DNA of 64,000 nt from NCBI RefSeq assembly GCF_015354735.1, contig NZ_JACEFJ010000003.1:124001-188000 (forward strand), in the 5' to 3' direction. Below the pieces are notes generated by a model that had not been told where the DNA came from, did no database searches, and worked only from the letters and a program-made list of their open reading frames with translations. The DNA is from Pararhodonellum marinum (GTDB lineage: Bacteria; Bacteroidota; Bacteroidia; Cytophagales; Cyclobacteriaceae). Within the stretch, counting starts at the first letter, position 1; every line of letters starts with the position of its first letter. The position numbers and the translations under genes are program-made. This document shows, piece by piece, positions 33,740 to 42,114 of the stretch.

Positions 33740-36700
33740 TTACGCCAACTCCCTCAAATCCACCGGTACTACCCTGGATACCCCGGCTTCGATCATGGTG
33801 ATGCCATAGATGATGTCAGTGCTTGCCATGGTGCGCTTGTTGTGGGTCACAATGATAAATTGACTTTCCGTGGAGAAGGTATGTATGATCTGATTGAATT
33901 TATCGATGTTGGCATCATCCAAGGGCGCATCCACCTCATCAAAAATACAGAAGGGGGCAGGCTTTAGCAGATAAATGGCGAAGAGCAGGGAAGTGGCTGT
34001 CAGCGTTTTTTCCCCACCCGATAGCTGATTGATGCTGAGGGGTCTTTTGCCTTTGGGCTTGGCCATGATTTCGATGCTGCTTTCCAGGGGATTATCGGGA
34101 TCCACCAGCTTCAGGTCACAGTCATCCTCTGCGGTAAATAGAGATCGAAACACCTTGATGAAGTTTTCTTTGATCTTGTCAAAGGCTTCCAAAAAGGTCT
34201 TTTTGGCTACCTCGTCAATTTCCTGTATGGTTTCCATCAGCGAGTTTTTGGCCTTGACCAAATCCTCTTTTTGGGTGGAAATAAAGGTATGTCTTTCTTT
34301 GATTTCATCATAAGCTTCCATGGCCATCGGGTTGATAGGGCCGATTTTTTCCAGCTTTTCACGGGCTTTTTGGACTTCTGCCCGGATGCTTTCTTCAGAT
34401 TTTTCAACGAAATCGGTTGGGACTTCAGGTTCTTCCTCCATCATCTGATCCAGGTCGATCTCAAATTCCACACTCAGTCTTTCTTTGAGGGAGGCCATTT
34501 TCAATTTGATCTCGTTGAGCACCTGTTGCAGCTCCATGATGATGCTGTCGAGATTTTCTTTCGACCTTTGGATTTCCCTGATTTGTTTTTCCACCAGATC
34601 TATCTCTCCCCGGGCGGCATAGTAATCCTTCTCAGCTTCATTGACACCCGATTCTATGCCTTCTTTTTCTGAATAGAGTTCAATCAGTTCATCATCTTTG
34701 ATCTCTTTGCTGTCCAGCAGATTTTTTACTTCGGAATCTATCTGCGCCAATTCCGATTGGGATTTGCCGATTCTCTCCTTGCTGGTTTCAAAAGCACTTT
34801 GTTTGAAGGCTATTTCCTGTTCCAGGCTGTTGACCTTGTTGAGGTATTGGTGGTAAAGGATGTTTTCCTGGTTGTAGGCATTGGACTTTTGGGAAAGGCT
34901 CTCTCCTTCCGACTGAACCTTTTCATTGTCTAGGGTCAATTCCTCCTCAAGTTCCTGGAAAGCTTTCTCTTCTTCCTCGAGCAGGGGCCCCAATTCAGCC
35001 ACAGCAGCCTGCAGATCCCCGATTCTTTCCAGGATGTCTTCTTTTTTGGTTGCGTTGGAATTCAGGATTTCACTCAGCTGTTCTTTTTTGGTGCTGATGG
35101 AAATGAAATTCTGATTGACTTCATTGATGTCCTGCCTCAGGCTTTCAATTTCCGTTTTGTAGCTGGTCTCTTTCAGTTTCAGCAGGTCGCTGATTTTTTC
35201 ATCCAGATTTGACCGGGCATGGCTTACCTTTTTTTGAAATTCTTTGATGTCTTTTTCCAGCTTTTCCAGATTTTTGGCCCGGCCTATTCTTTTGCCTTCA
35301 AACAAGCCCACAGAACCTCCGGAAATGCTGAAACGTCTTTTGGTGAATTTGCCACTTTCTGTGATGAAAATACTGTCCTTGTCTACAGGAAGATCCTGGT
35401 AATCCCCCTGTACGATATAGACCTTGTCCAAAATAAAGCTGATCAGCTTGGCATATTTCAGGTCATACTCTATGATTTCTGTGGCGGCAAGGGCATTGGG
35501 GTACAATCTGCTTTGAGTAGGATGAAAGCTTTCGAACAGTTCTGTGACAAAGAAATTGGCCTTTCCTTTGGCGGCATCGCTCAACAGGTTGACCGCTTTG
35601 ATGGCTTCCTCCACCGTTTCCACCACATAATAATTCATGTATCCTTCCAGGTAATTTTCTATGGTTACCCGGTATTTTTCCTCGGTAGTGAGGATATCGG
35701 AGAGGAGAGGGATATTTTTGCCCCATGACCCGTGTTTCTTCAGGAACTTGATGGCCTCGGGGAAACCCTCCAGATTTTCGACCAGTGATTTGGTAAGGTT
35801 GAATTCGTTTTGTTTGGCATCCAGCTTACGGCTGAGTTGCGTCACTTCTTCCCTGATGAGTTCGATGTTATGGTTGGCCTGTTCTATTTTCTGCAACTGA
35901 TCCTCTTCCTTTGCCTTGAGTTTATCCAATTGGTTGTTTTTCAGGTCCAGTTCCTCCCGTAAGAGGATGAGTTTGTCTTCAAAATCCACAAGGTTGGCTT
36001 CCTGATTTCCATCATCGGAAGCGGTTTTCTCCAGTTCCTGCTTGAGGGTGGAAAGCTGAATCTGTTTGATTTCCAGGTCTTTGGATAGTTGGTAGATCCG
36101 GTCTTTCTTTTCGGAAAAATGTCGGTTGAGCAACTTCTGTTTCTCCTGCAGACTCGAAAAAGCTGTTTTCTGATGGTCATAGTCCGCTTTCAGCTGTTGG
36201 ACCACCGCTTCTTTTTCCGCAAGTTGTTTTGCTGCACTTTCTTTTTCCTGGTCCAATGACCTGAGGCTGAAACCTGCGCGGTCATTGGATTTCCGGTCTG
36301 CATCAATTTGCTCCCTAAGGTTTTGGGCCCGGTCCTCCAAGAATCTCAGCCGTTCATTTTTGATTTTCTTGTCACTTTCAAACTGCCTGATTTTATTGAC
36401 CTGTTCATTGAGGGACTTTTGGCGGGAGGAAAGTAGTTTTTCTTTCAGAATAAGCTCGGTCTTACTCTTTTCCAAAAAGGCTTCCTTTTCCGCGATCTTT
36501 GAATTCAATTGGCCTTTTTGATCTGATTCTTCCTGGATTTTCCGGTTGGTCTGTAACAGCGCATCGCTGTGTTTGCGTACGCTTTTCTTGGCCAGGGCAA
36601 GGCTAGCTGTTTTGTATTCCTGCTTGATTTCGAAATAACGGGCAGTCTGTCTGGCCTGCTTTTCCAGTGTTTTGAGGTTTTTCTCTATTTCAAAAAGGAT

Positions 36701-37279
36701 GTCATCTACCCGGTCCAGATCCGCATCGGTATCCTCCAGTTTCCTGAGGGTTTCTTTCTTGCGGATTTTAAACTTGGATATGCCCGCGGCCTCCTCAAAA
36801 AGGTCTCTTCTGGAATTGTTCTTGTCGTTGAGCAACTCATCGATCATTTTCAGTTCGATGATGGCATAACTGTTGGAATTGATGCCTGTGTCCATAAACA
36901 GGTTGGTGATGTCCTTCAGTCGGCAGGCAATCCCGTTGAGCAGGTACTCACTTTCACCCGAGCGGTAATATCTTCTGGTGATGGTGACCTGAGTGTATTC
37001 CGTGGGCAATAGGTTTTTGGTGTTTTCAAAGGTGAGTGAAACCTCGGCAAGGTTGGTGGGCTTCCGGTTTTTTGTCCCGTTGAAAATCACATTTTCCATT
37101 TTGTCTGAGCGCAGCATTCGGGTTTTTTGCTCCCCCAATACCCACCTGATGGCATCCACCACGTTGGACTTGCCACAGCCATTTGGACCTACTATCCCGG
37201 TTATTCCCTTGTCAAAATGAATGACTACCCGATCTCCAAAACTCTTAAAACCTTTAATCTCAAGCTTGGTCAGCTGCAT
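33740..37279 (-). CDS. smc: Chromosome segregation protein SMC
   Basis: A 1,179-residue SMC ATPase that, as a dimer with ScpA and ScpB, loops and segregates the chromosome. Seen: Walker A GPNGCGKS at 31-38, the Q-loop region of the N-terminal head, two long coiled-coil arms with heptad-rich Glu/Lys/Leu sequence, a globular hinge at about 510-680 (VENLEGFPEAIKFL and Gly-rich FSISGGSVGLFEG), and the C-terminal head with signature LSGGEKTLTATS at about 1085 and Walker B FCIFDEVDAPLDD at about 1110. Full length for the family. No ScpA or ScpB gene is nearby. A small coiled-coil gene lies 63 bp upstream on the same strand. Confidence 0.95.
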   Translation of the reverse strand: MQLTKLEIKGFKSFGDRVVIHFDKGITGIVGPNGCGKSNVVDAIRWVLGEQKTRMLRSDKMENVIFNGTKNRKPTNLAEVSLTFENTKNLLPTEYTQVTITRRYYRSGESEYLLNGIACRLKDITNLFMDTGINSNSYAIIELKMIDELLNDKNNSRRDLFEEAAGISKFKIRKKETLRKLEDTDADLDRVDDILFEIEKNLKTLEKQARQTARYFEIKQEYKTASLALAKKSVRKHSDALLQTNRKIQEESDQKGQLNSKIAEKEAFLEKSKTELILKEKLLSSRQKSLNEQVNKIRQFESDKKIKNERLRFLEDRAQNLREQIDADRKSNDRAGFSLRSLDQEKESAAKQLAEKEAVVQQLKADYDHQKTAFSSLQEKQKLLNRHFSEKKDRIYQLSKDLEIKQIQLSTLKQELEKTASDDGNQEANLVDFEDKLILLREELDLKNNQLDKLKAKEEDQLQKIEQANHNIELIREEVTQLSRKLDAKQNEFNLTKSLVENLEGFPEAIKFLKKHGSWGKNIPLLSDILTTEEKYRVTIENYLEGYMNYYVVETVEEAIKAVNLLSDAAKGKANFFVTELFESFHPTQSRLYPNALAATEIIEYDLKYAKLISFILDKVYIVQGDYQDLPVDKDSIFITESGKFTKRRFSISGGSVGLFEGKRIGRAKNLEKLEKDIKEFQKKVSHARSNLDEKISDLLKLKETSYKTEIESLRQDINEVNQNFISISTKKEQLSEILNSNATKKEDILERIGDLQAAVAELGPLLEEEEKAFQELEEELTLDNEKVQSEGESLSQKSNAYNQENILYHQYLNKVNSLEQEIAFKQSAFETSKERIGKSQSELAQIDSEVKNLLDSKEIKDDELIELYSEKEGIESGVNEAEKDYYAARGEIDLVEKQIREIQRSKENLDSIIMELQQVLNEIKLKMASLKERLSVEFEIDLDQMMEEEPEVPTDFVEKSEESIRAEVQKAREKLEKIGPINPMAMEAYDEIKERHTFISTQKEDLVKAKNSLMETIQEIDEVAKKTFLEAFDKIKENFIKVFRSLFTAEDDCDLKLVDPDNPLESSIEIMAKPKGKRPLSINQLSGGEKTLTATSLLFAIYLLKPAPFCIFDEVDAPLDDANIDKFNQIIHTFSTESQFIIVTHNKRTMASTDIIYGITMIEAGVSRVVPVDLRELA

Positions 37280-37342
37280 GCTCTGATTTTTATTTTTTCC
37301 AACCGGACAAAATTAGTCGATTAAGGATAATTAACAAGGAAT

Positions 37343-37618
37343 TCAGGATTTTCCAAAAAGTGAACTGAAGCCTACTTTCATTTCGTCAATGGCCTTGGAA
37401 AAATGGACTTTGGAATTCACCCATTTGTTGTCGGCACCATCTTTGAAACTTTCTAAATCATTTTTGAGGTGGCTTGCCTGCGTCCTCAGGGTCTTGATTT
37501 TTTTGTCCAGTTCCTGCTGTACCTCGTGTGAAGCTTTTTTGGACTGAAGCTGCAGCTCATCTATTTTGATCTCCAGATCTTTGATGAGATGTTGTACATC
37601 TTTCAATTGAACGCCCAT
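37343..37618 (-). CDS. Small coiled-coil protein
   Basis: A 91-residue protein dominated by charged helix: VQHLIKDLEIKIDELQLQSKKA and VQQELDKKIKTLRTQASHLKNDLESFK, with heptad-like leucines, ending GFSSLFGKS. No family recognised. It reads toward SMC on the same strand at 63 bp, so co-transcription is possible, though a functional tie to SMC is unproven. Confidence 0.6.
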   Translation of the reverse strand: MGVQLKDVQHLIKDLEIKIDELQLQSKKASHEVQQELDKKIKTLRTQASHLKNDLESFKDGADNKWVNSKVHFSKAIDEMKVGFSSLFGKS

Positions 37619-37711
37619 GGTTTTCGTGTTTGATTGGACTCAATTTAGCAATATTTTAGACGAAATAGAAATAATGTATTAACTTACCTAAACAAATTAA
37701 AATTAGAAGCT

Positions 37712-38281
37712 TTGGATTCAGGAACCCTCATATATCTCGTTGCTGTCATCATTTATTTTATCTACACTGCACTGAAAAAAAATAAAAAAGGCACGGAAGA
37801 AGGACTGCCCGGTGAAAGCGAAAGGCCTAAGTCTGAAAGGGAGGCGGAACCTGCACCACCTGCAAGGTCTTTTGAAGAGATGCTGAAAGAGATCAGAAGA
37901 GAACAACAAGGGAGAAGCAAAGATTTTGAGCGGTCTGGCCAAAAAGAAACCAATCAACCCCATCAGACACCCCAAAGACCAAGTACCTATGCGGATAGGC
38001 AGGAAAATGAAAGAAGGAAGGAAAAGCCCATAGTAATTCCTGAACCCAACATCCCAAAAGCTTACCAAAATTATACCGGAGCAAGGGCATCCGAAAGAGG
38101 CAAACTCAAAACCCTAGACGAACAAGTGGACATAGATAACACAGGTATCATCCTGGGAGATGTGGAGCCTTTGGCCGAAGTAAAGCCTGCAGGGAATAGA
38201 TATGCGGCCTTATTGAGGCAGCCTCAGACGCTCAAAGATGCCATAGTGGTTTCCGAAATTCTGCAGAAAAAGTACTTTTAA
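37712..38281 (+). CDS. Membrane-anchored uncharacterised protein with disordered charged tail
   Basis: A 189-residue protein beginning with TTG (MDSGTLIYLV). Seen: one hydrophobic helix at the N-terminus (LIYLVAVIIYFIYTAL) followed by a long Lys/Glu/Pro-rich, probably unstructured stretch, then a short conserved end TLKDAIVVSEILQKKYF. No ATG lies at a sensible place, so the TTG start is chosen. Function unknown. Its last 23 codons are present a second time, decayed, at 38567-38635. Confidence 0.6.
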   Translation: MDSGTLIYLVAVIIYFIYTALKKNKKGTEEGLPGESERPKSEREAEPAPPARSFEEMLKEIRREQQGRSKDFERSGQKETNQPHQTPQRPSTYADRQENERRKEKPIVIPEPNIPKAYQNYTGARASERGKLKTLDEQVDIDNTGIILGDVEPLAEVKPAGNRYAALLRQPQTLKDAIVVSEILQKKYF

Positions 38282-38391
38282 TCAGATCATCAAGCTTTTT
38301 TTTAGGAAACGGCTATGTTTTTTCTTTTCTGTATGCTTACAAAGTATGTGGTCAAGTATAATAGCCTGGGCTAGCAATTCCCCCCCTAAAT

Positions 38392-38407
38392 CCCCCCATA
38401 TGGGGGG
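38392..38407. repeat. CCCCCCATATGGGGGG palindrome
   Basis: Perfect 16-bp inverted repeat preceded by another C-run (CCCCCCC at about 38380) and followed by ACTTTT. Resembles scattered palindromic repeats in Bacteroidota genomes. Confidence 0.6.
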
Positions 38408-38566
38408 ACTTTTGTTGCTTTTGAGATTATTGTCTTATTCTTTTCCTTCAGGTCGGTATAAACCGGTTTTCTCAAAAAAGATAAGGACAGAAAGGTGTAG
38501 TATATACTCCACATATTAGAGAAATCCCCTGATAAGAATCCACTTGGCCACCAAATTGCGACATAA

Positions 38567-38635
38567 TTGAGGCATCCTTCCACTTTGAGCGATATTGTAG
38601 TGGTTTCAGAAATTCTGCCGAAGAAATACTATTAA
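38567..38635 (+). pseudogene. Decayed second copy of the 3' end of the membrane-anchored protein gene
   Basis: The 69 bases align without gaps to 38213-38281 (51 of 69 identical by hand count). Translation LRHPSTLSDIVVVSEILPKKYY matches 15 of 22 residues, and both copies end in TAA then TC. Upstream of the TTG a TAA closes the frame, so only this tail survives. Several differences are synonymous third-position changes, indicating that the two copies diverged while coding. Confidence 0.85.
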
Positions 38636-38725
38636 TCCACTTTCATTTTTTTTCAAAAACAAATTTTGTATTGAAGGCTTTATTGAATGAAATCCAAATT
38701 TGTATTTTATTTCGTAAATGCTGAT

Positions 38726-39232
38726 ATGCAAAAGATCATTACAACAAAATCAGGTCAACTTACAGTAGAAAGGCGGGCCTTCCTCAAAAAATCAGGCGCA
38801 TTGGCGGTAATGTCCATGTTCGGAGCGGCATTTTTCACCTCCTGTGCTGACAGTGATGATATGGTTCCGGATGCCAACAACCCCAACATGCCACCACCTG
38901 GCAATACCAATGGGGTTAGCATCGCCAACAATGTCATCACCATAGACCTCGATGTGCAAAGCGCCTTGAAAACCGCAGGAGCATGGCTCTTGATCATTCA
39001 GGCTCAAACCCTTGTGGTCAATGTGGGGAACAACAATTTCAACGCCCTTACCTCTGTATGTACCCACAGTGGCTGTGACCGTAACTGGACCTTTCAGAAC
39101 AATGTTTTTACCTGTAGCTGCCACGGTTCCAGATTCGACACAGAAGGTGGGTTAATCAATGGTCCCGCCAATCAGCCTCTGCAGTCATTTTCTACGCGGG
39201 TCGAAGAAGATATATTAACGGTCACCAAATGA
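38726..39232 (+). CDS. Rieske [2Fe-2S] protein with Tat-like signal and lipobox
   Basis: A 168-residue electron-transfer protein. Seen: twin-arginine signal VERRAFLKK with Arg16-Arg17, a hydrophobic stretch and lipobox FTSC with Cys40, a Pro/Asn-rich linker, then the Rieske motifs CTHSGC (Cys112, His114) and CSCHGSRFD (Cys130, His133), whose other cysteines (117, 132) form the usual disulfide. The frame opens at 38687, but the ATG at 38726 gives the normal signal. The 4-bp overlap with the following YceI gene suggests a tight operon. It resembles soluble or lipid-anchored Rieske subunits that pass electrons near the membrane; its partner is unknown. Confidence 0.88.
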   Translation: MQKIITTKSGQLTVERRAFLKKSGALAVMSMFGAAFFTSCADSDDMVPDANNPNMPPPGNTNGVSIANNVITIDLDVQSALKTAGAWLLIIQAQTLVVNVGNNNFNALTSVCTHSGCDRNWTFQNNVFTCSCHGSRFDTEGGLINGPANQPLQSFSTRVEEDILTVTK

Positions 39233-39792
39233 AGTGGCCTGTGAAAATTTTAGTGTTGATTGTTGTGGTGATGGTTTGTTCAGGGGTGGCCTTCGGACAG
39301 GTCTTCAAAACCGATAAAGGTTATGTGGAGTTTCTGTCCAAGGCCCCTTTGAATGAATTTACCGGAAAATCAGAAAAATTGAACGGCATGATAGATTTGG
39401 ACAAAAACATCATCGATTTTTTCATCGATCTCAATACCCTAAAAACGGGGATAGGATTGAGAGACAGACACATGCGGGAGAATTACCTGGAAACCAGTAA
39501 ATATCCTTTTGCCGAATTTACCGGAAAAGTAAATGGGCTGAATGAAGATCTGATCGAAAAACTTCATGCCGGTCAATCTGTGGATGCCACCGGGAAATTT
39601 AAAATCCACGGTCAGGAAAAATCACTTGATGTACCCGGTACATTGACTTTATCTGAGGATAAGCAGTCTATGGTGTTGGAAGCCAGTTTCTTGATCATGT
39701 TGTCTGATTTTGACATCGATATCCCCAAGGTGGTTTTTTACGAATTGGCTGAAGAACAAAAAGTAAGCATCAAAGCTACCCTAAAACCCTAA
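39229..39792 (+). CDS. YceI-family exported protein
   Basis: A 187-residue YceI protein. Seen: a signal peptide (cleavage near AFGQ), VEFLSKAPLNEFTGKSEKLNG, DRHMRENYLETSKYPFAEFTG, a diagnostic YceI block, and a GKFKIHGQEKSLDVPGTL strand followed by LSDFDIDIPK. It overlaps the Rieske gene by 4 bp and is followed 12 bp later by a DUF5777 barrel gene. A YceI protein in a Rieske operon suggests binding of a quinone-like or isoprenoid ligand, which is inferred. Confidence 0.9.
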   Translation: MKWPVKILVLIVVVMVCSGVAFGQVFKTDKGYVEFLSKAPLNEFTGKSEKLNGMIDLDKNIIDFFIDLNTLKTGIGLRDRHMRENYLETSKYPFAEFTGKVNGLNEDLIEKLHAGQSVDATGKFKIHGQEKSLDVPGTLTLSEDKQSMVLEASFLIMLSDFDIDIPKVVFYELAEEQKVSIKATLKP

Positions 39793-39804
39793 TCCACCTG
39801 TCTT

Positions 39805-40671
39805 ATGAAAATGCTTATCCATACCATCCTGTTATGTTTGATGGCCTTAACCGCCCATGCCCAATTGGAGAGACAATTGGAGGAAAGTTCCAGAGAGGTG
39901 GACTTGATCTTTCATGCACCAAGGCACATCAACCTTTTGACCGTAGAGCCCCTGGAGAAAAAATCCCTCCATTTTGCCATCATGCATACATTTGGGACCT
40001 TGGATGGAGGGGTCAGGGATTTGTTTGGCCTGGACAATGGGGCCAATATCCAGTTTAGCTTTGAGTATGGCATTACCGATAAGTTCTCTCTTGCCATCGC
40101 CCGGGCAAGCCGTGACAAAGTGTACAATATGTATGGTCGGTATCATTTTTTCAAACAGACCATAGACGATGCCAAACCATTTTCCCTTTCTGTTTCAGGT
40201 GGAGTAGCGGTGAACAGTTCAGATTACAGTTTTCTGCCTGAACCTGCTATTGGTTTTTCAGACAGGTTAAGTTACAGCGGGCAAGTTATGTTGGCCCGCA
40301 GGTTTTCAGATAAAATAAGTCTTCAGGTAAGCCCTATGTTTGCTTACTTTCTCAACCCACAGCCCATTTTTCAGATCGAAGGGGAGGACAACCTGTACTT
40401 GGCACTGGGCTTTAGTGGCAAATACAAAATCACTGGAAAATCTTCCCTTACCTTGCAATATATCCCCAACCTGAACAATGACCTGCGCAACAACCTGGGT
40501 GTTGGGATTGATATTGAGGCGGGCGGGCATGTGTTTCAGATGTATTTTGTCACCAGTCAGGCCCTCAATGAACCTTATTTATTGGCTGGAGGCAACGGGG
40601 TACCCGGCGAACAGTTTCGATTGGGCTTCAATGTCAACCGGATTTTTGCGACGGGTAGGAGGGGGAGGTGA
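39805..40671 (+). CDS. DUF5777-family outer-membrane beta-barrel protein
   Basis: A 288-residue exported protein (signal ending near AHAQ). Seen: an opening REVDLIFHAPRHINLLTVEPL, FAIMHTFGTLDGGVRDLFGLDNGANI and repeated amphipathic strands such as FSFEYGITDKFSLAIARASRDK; this is the DUF5777 pattern. No catalytic residues. It completes the Rieske-YceI operon, an association seen in Bacteroidota, and could be the outer-membrane partner. Convergent with the GNAT gene. Confidence 0.82.
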   Translation: MKMLIHTILLCLMALTAHAQLERQLEESSREVDLIFHAPRHINLLTVEPLEKKSLHFAIMHTFGTLDGGVRDLFGLDNGANIQFSFEYGITDKFSLAIARASRDKVYNMYGRYHFFKQTIDDAKPFSLSVSGGVAVNSSDYSFLPEPAIGFSDRLSYSGQVMLARRFSDKISLQVSPMFAYFLNPQPIFQIEGEDNLYLALGFSGKYKITGKSSLTLQYIPNLNNDLRNNLGVGIDIEAGGHVFQMYFVTSQALNEPYLLAGGNGVPGEQFRLGFNVNRIFATGRRGR

Positions 40672-40733
40672 TTGTTGCACTTATTTTAACACTGACCTAT
40701 GGCTGCGTTTTGGGTTTCATCGAAGGAGGAACA

Positions 40734-41195
40734 TTATATCTTCCGACCCGCTTCATTTCCCTTAAACTCCCATTCCAAGACCTCACCATCCTCTTCATTC
40801 TCTACTGTGCCCAAAAATTCAAATCCATTTCTTTTCAAGATGCCAATGGATCCCAGGTTATCAGGCATGGTGCGGGCTGTGATCCGGATGGCAGGGTCAG
40901 TCTTCAGGGATAATTCCACCATCAGTCTGCAGATTTGGATCCCGATCCCTTTTCCTTCATACTTTTTAAAAGTCCCGTAAGAAAGCTCAATCATACCATT
41001 TTTGGGCCTTCCTTTGTACCCGCAGCATCCCAAGATGTTGTTGTCCTGATCGGTTACAAAATAACCGATCCAAGGCTTTTCAAAACCTACTTTCTGGTAG
41101 AATTTCTCAAAAGCTTTAAGTACTTCGATACACTCCGGTTCATTCCAGAATCTTTTGTTTAGGCTTTCATCTATTTCTATGGGTAGGAGGTTCAT
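40734..41195 (-). CDS. GNAT-family N-acetyltransferase
   Basis: A 153-residue acetyltransferase. Seen: IGYFVTDQDNNILGCCGYKGRP, GMIELSYGTFKKYEGKGIGIQICRLMVE with the acetyl-CoA pyrophosphate-binding R/Q-x-x-G-x-G/A-like loop (YEGKGIGIQ), and ITARTMPDNLGSIGILKRNGFEFLG, where the asparagine and late GFE block are typical. Substrate unknown; RimJ-like or small-molecule acetyltransferases are possible. Confidence 0.85.
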   Translation of the reverse strand: MNLLPIEIDESLNKRFWNEPECIEVLKAFEKFYQKVGFEKPWIGYFVTDQDNNILGCCGYKGRPKNGMIELSYGTFKKYEGKGIGIQICRLMVELSLKTDPAIRITARTMPDNLGSIGILKRNGFEFLGTVENEEDGEVLEWEFKGNEAGRKI

Positions 41196-41317
41196 GGGAT
41201 ACTTCGATTCGGAGTGTTTTTGTCAAGTTAATCAAAAGGTTCATTTTGAGCGTTAATTAGTAATGCACTTTTGTTTATACTTACTTTCCGAATCTAGGAT
41301 CATTATATCGGGGTATG

Positions 41318-41785
41318 CTACCTATTTTCCGATTTATTTATCTTTTCCAATTCCTCAATATCTAAGATATCCTTCGGTCTTCCACAAACCCTTTTGGTTT
41401 TGATCAAACTTTGATAATCCAAAAAATCAATCAAAACACCATCCAATATTACGGTTGTGGCTTTGGTTTTTAATTCTTCAAAATTATATTCTTCCAAGCC
41501 CTTTAACCCAGACATCAAATCCAATCGCAAACCAAAGTCGAGGCTGATATCGGTCCATCCAGCCAAAAAAGGGATACTTTCCAATTCTTTGAAATCCCCT
41601 AAGCCCAATTCCTTAAAAGCATTTCTTAATTTCTTCCTGTTTTCCGGAGTGTCTTCAAGGAGTAAATCCAAGTCTCCGGTATTTCTGTTGTACCCGTAAA
41701 AATTAACGGCAAACCCGCCCACCACAATAAATTTTACATCGGCATTGAAAAGGCTTCTCCAGATTCGAACGATTTCCTCTCTCAT
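41318..41785 (-). CDS. Nucleotidyltransferase of the MNT/AbiEii-like fold
   Basis: A 155-residue protein with a minimal nucleotidyltransferase fold. Seen: FIVVGGFAVNFYGYNRNTGDLDLLLED, i.e. the GG motif followed by the Asp-x-Asp metal pair (DLDLLL), and a late KDILDIEEL helix; the block YQSLIKTKRVCGRPKDILDIE is common to DUF6036-type relatives. Known: members include toxins of type II and IV toxin-antitoxin modules and antibiotic nucleotidyltransferases. It overlaps by 4 bp with a 55-residue gene directly upstream, so the two form a tight pair. Toxin activity is possible but not established. Confidence 0.8.
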   Translation of the reverse strand: MREEIVRIWRSLFNADVKFIVVGGFAVNFYGYNRNTGDLDLLLEDTPENRKKLRNAFKELGLGDFKELESIPFLAGWTDISLDFGLRLDLMSGLKGLEEYNFEELKTKATTVILDGVLIDFLDYQSLIKTKRVCGRPKDILDIEELEKINKSENR

Positions 41786-41949
41786 GATTTATTGACTATT
41801 TTGCCTTCTCTGAGCAGCCGGGAAGCCTCCAATAGGGCAAATAACCTGTCTAACCTTTCCGCATATCCAAGGGATTTAATTTCTTCGATCCTGCGTGCTT
41901 CCTTGACCTCAGGAGATGCAAATTCCAATCTGCCTTTTCTCTGTTTCAT
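41782..41949 (-). CDS. 55-residue protein paired with the nucleotidyltransferase
   Basis: ATG at 41949 to TGA at 41782-41784, overlapping the next gene's ATG (ATGA). The protein begins MKQRKGRLEFASPEVKEA and continues RRIEEIKSLGYAERLDRLFAL, ending REGKIVNKS. It is short, charged and helical, without known domain. The 4-bp overlap with the nucleotidyltransferase supports it as a real gene and a candidate antitoxin or partner; the family association is inferred. Confidence 0.65.
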   Translation of the reverse strand: MKQRKGRLEFASPEVKEARRIEEIKSLGYAERLDRLFALLEASRLLREGKIVNKS

Positions 41950-42114
41950 CTATCAAAAATAGCCAAATCCTTCCAAATGTCTATTCACCCTTTAAAACAA
42001 ATATGTTCATTTTTCCAGATGGATAATAGATTTCAAACCGAAAAGTCGGTTACAAAAAATAAATAAAAAGTTAAACTTACTCTATATCCATTCATAAGGG
42101 TCCTTAAAAGAACA

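Larger units (their letters stand above)
38282..38725. other. Intergenic region with a GC-rich palindrome and a duplicated gene end
   Basis: Contains the perfect hairpin sequence CCCCCCATATGGGGGG at 38392-38407 in a C- and G-run context common as a scattered Bacteroidota repeat, the decayed 3' gene fragment at 38567-38635, and the leader of the Rieske operon. No intact gene. Confidence 0.55.
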
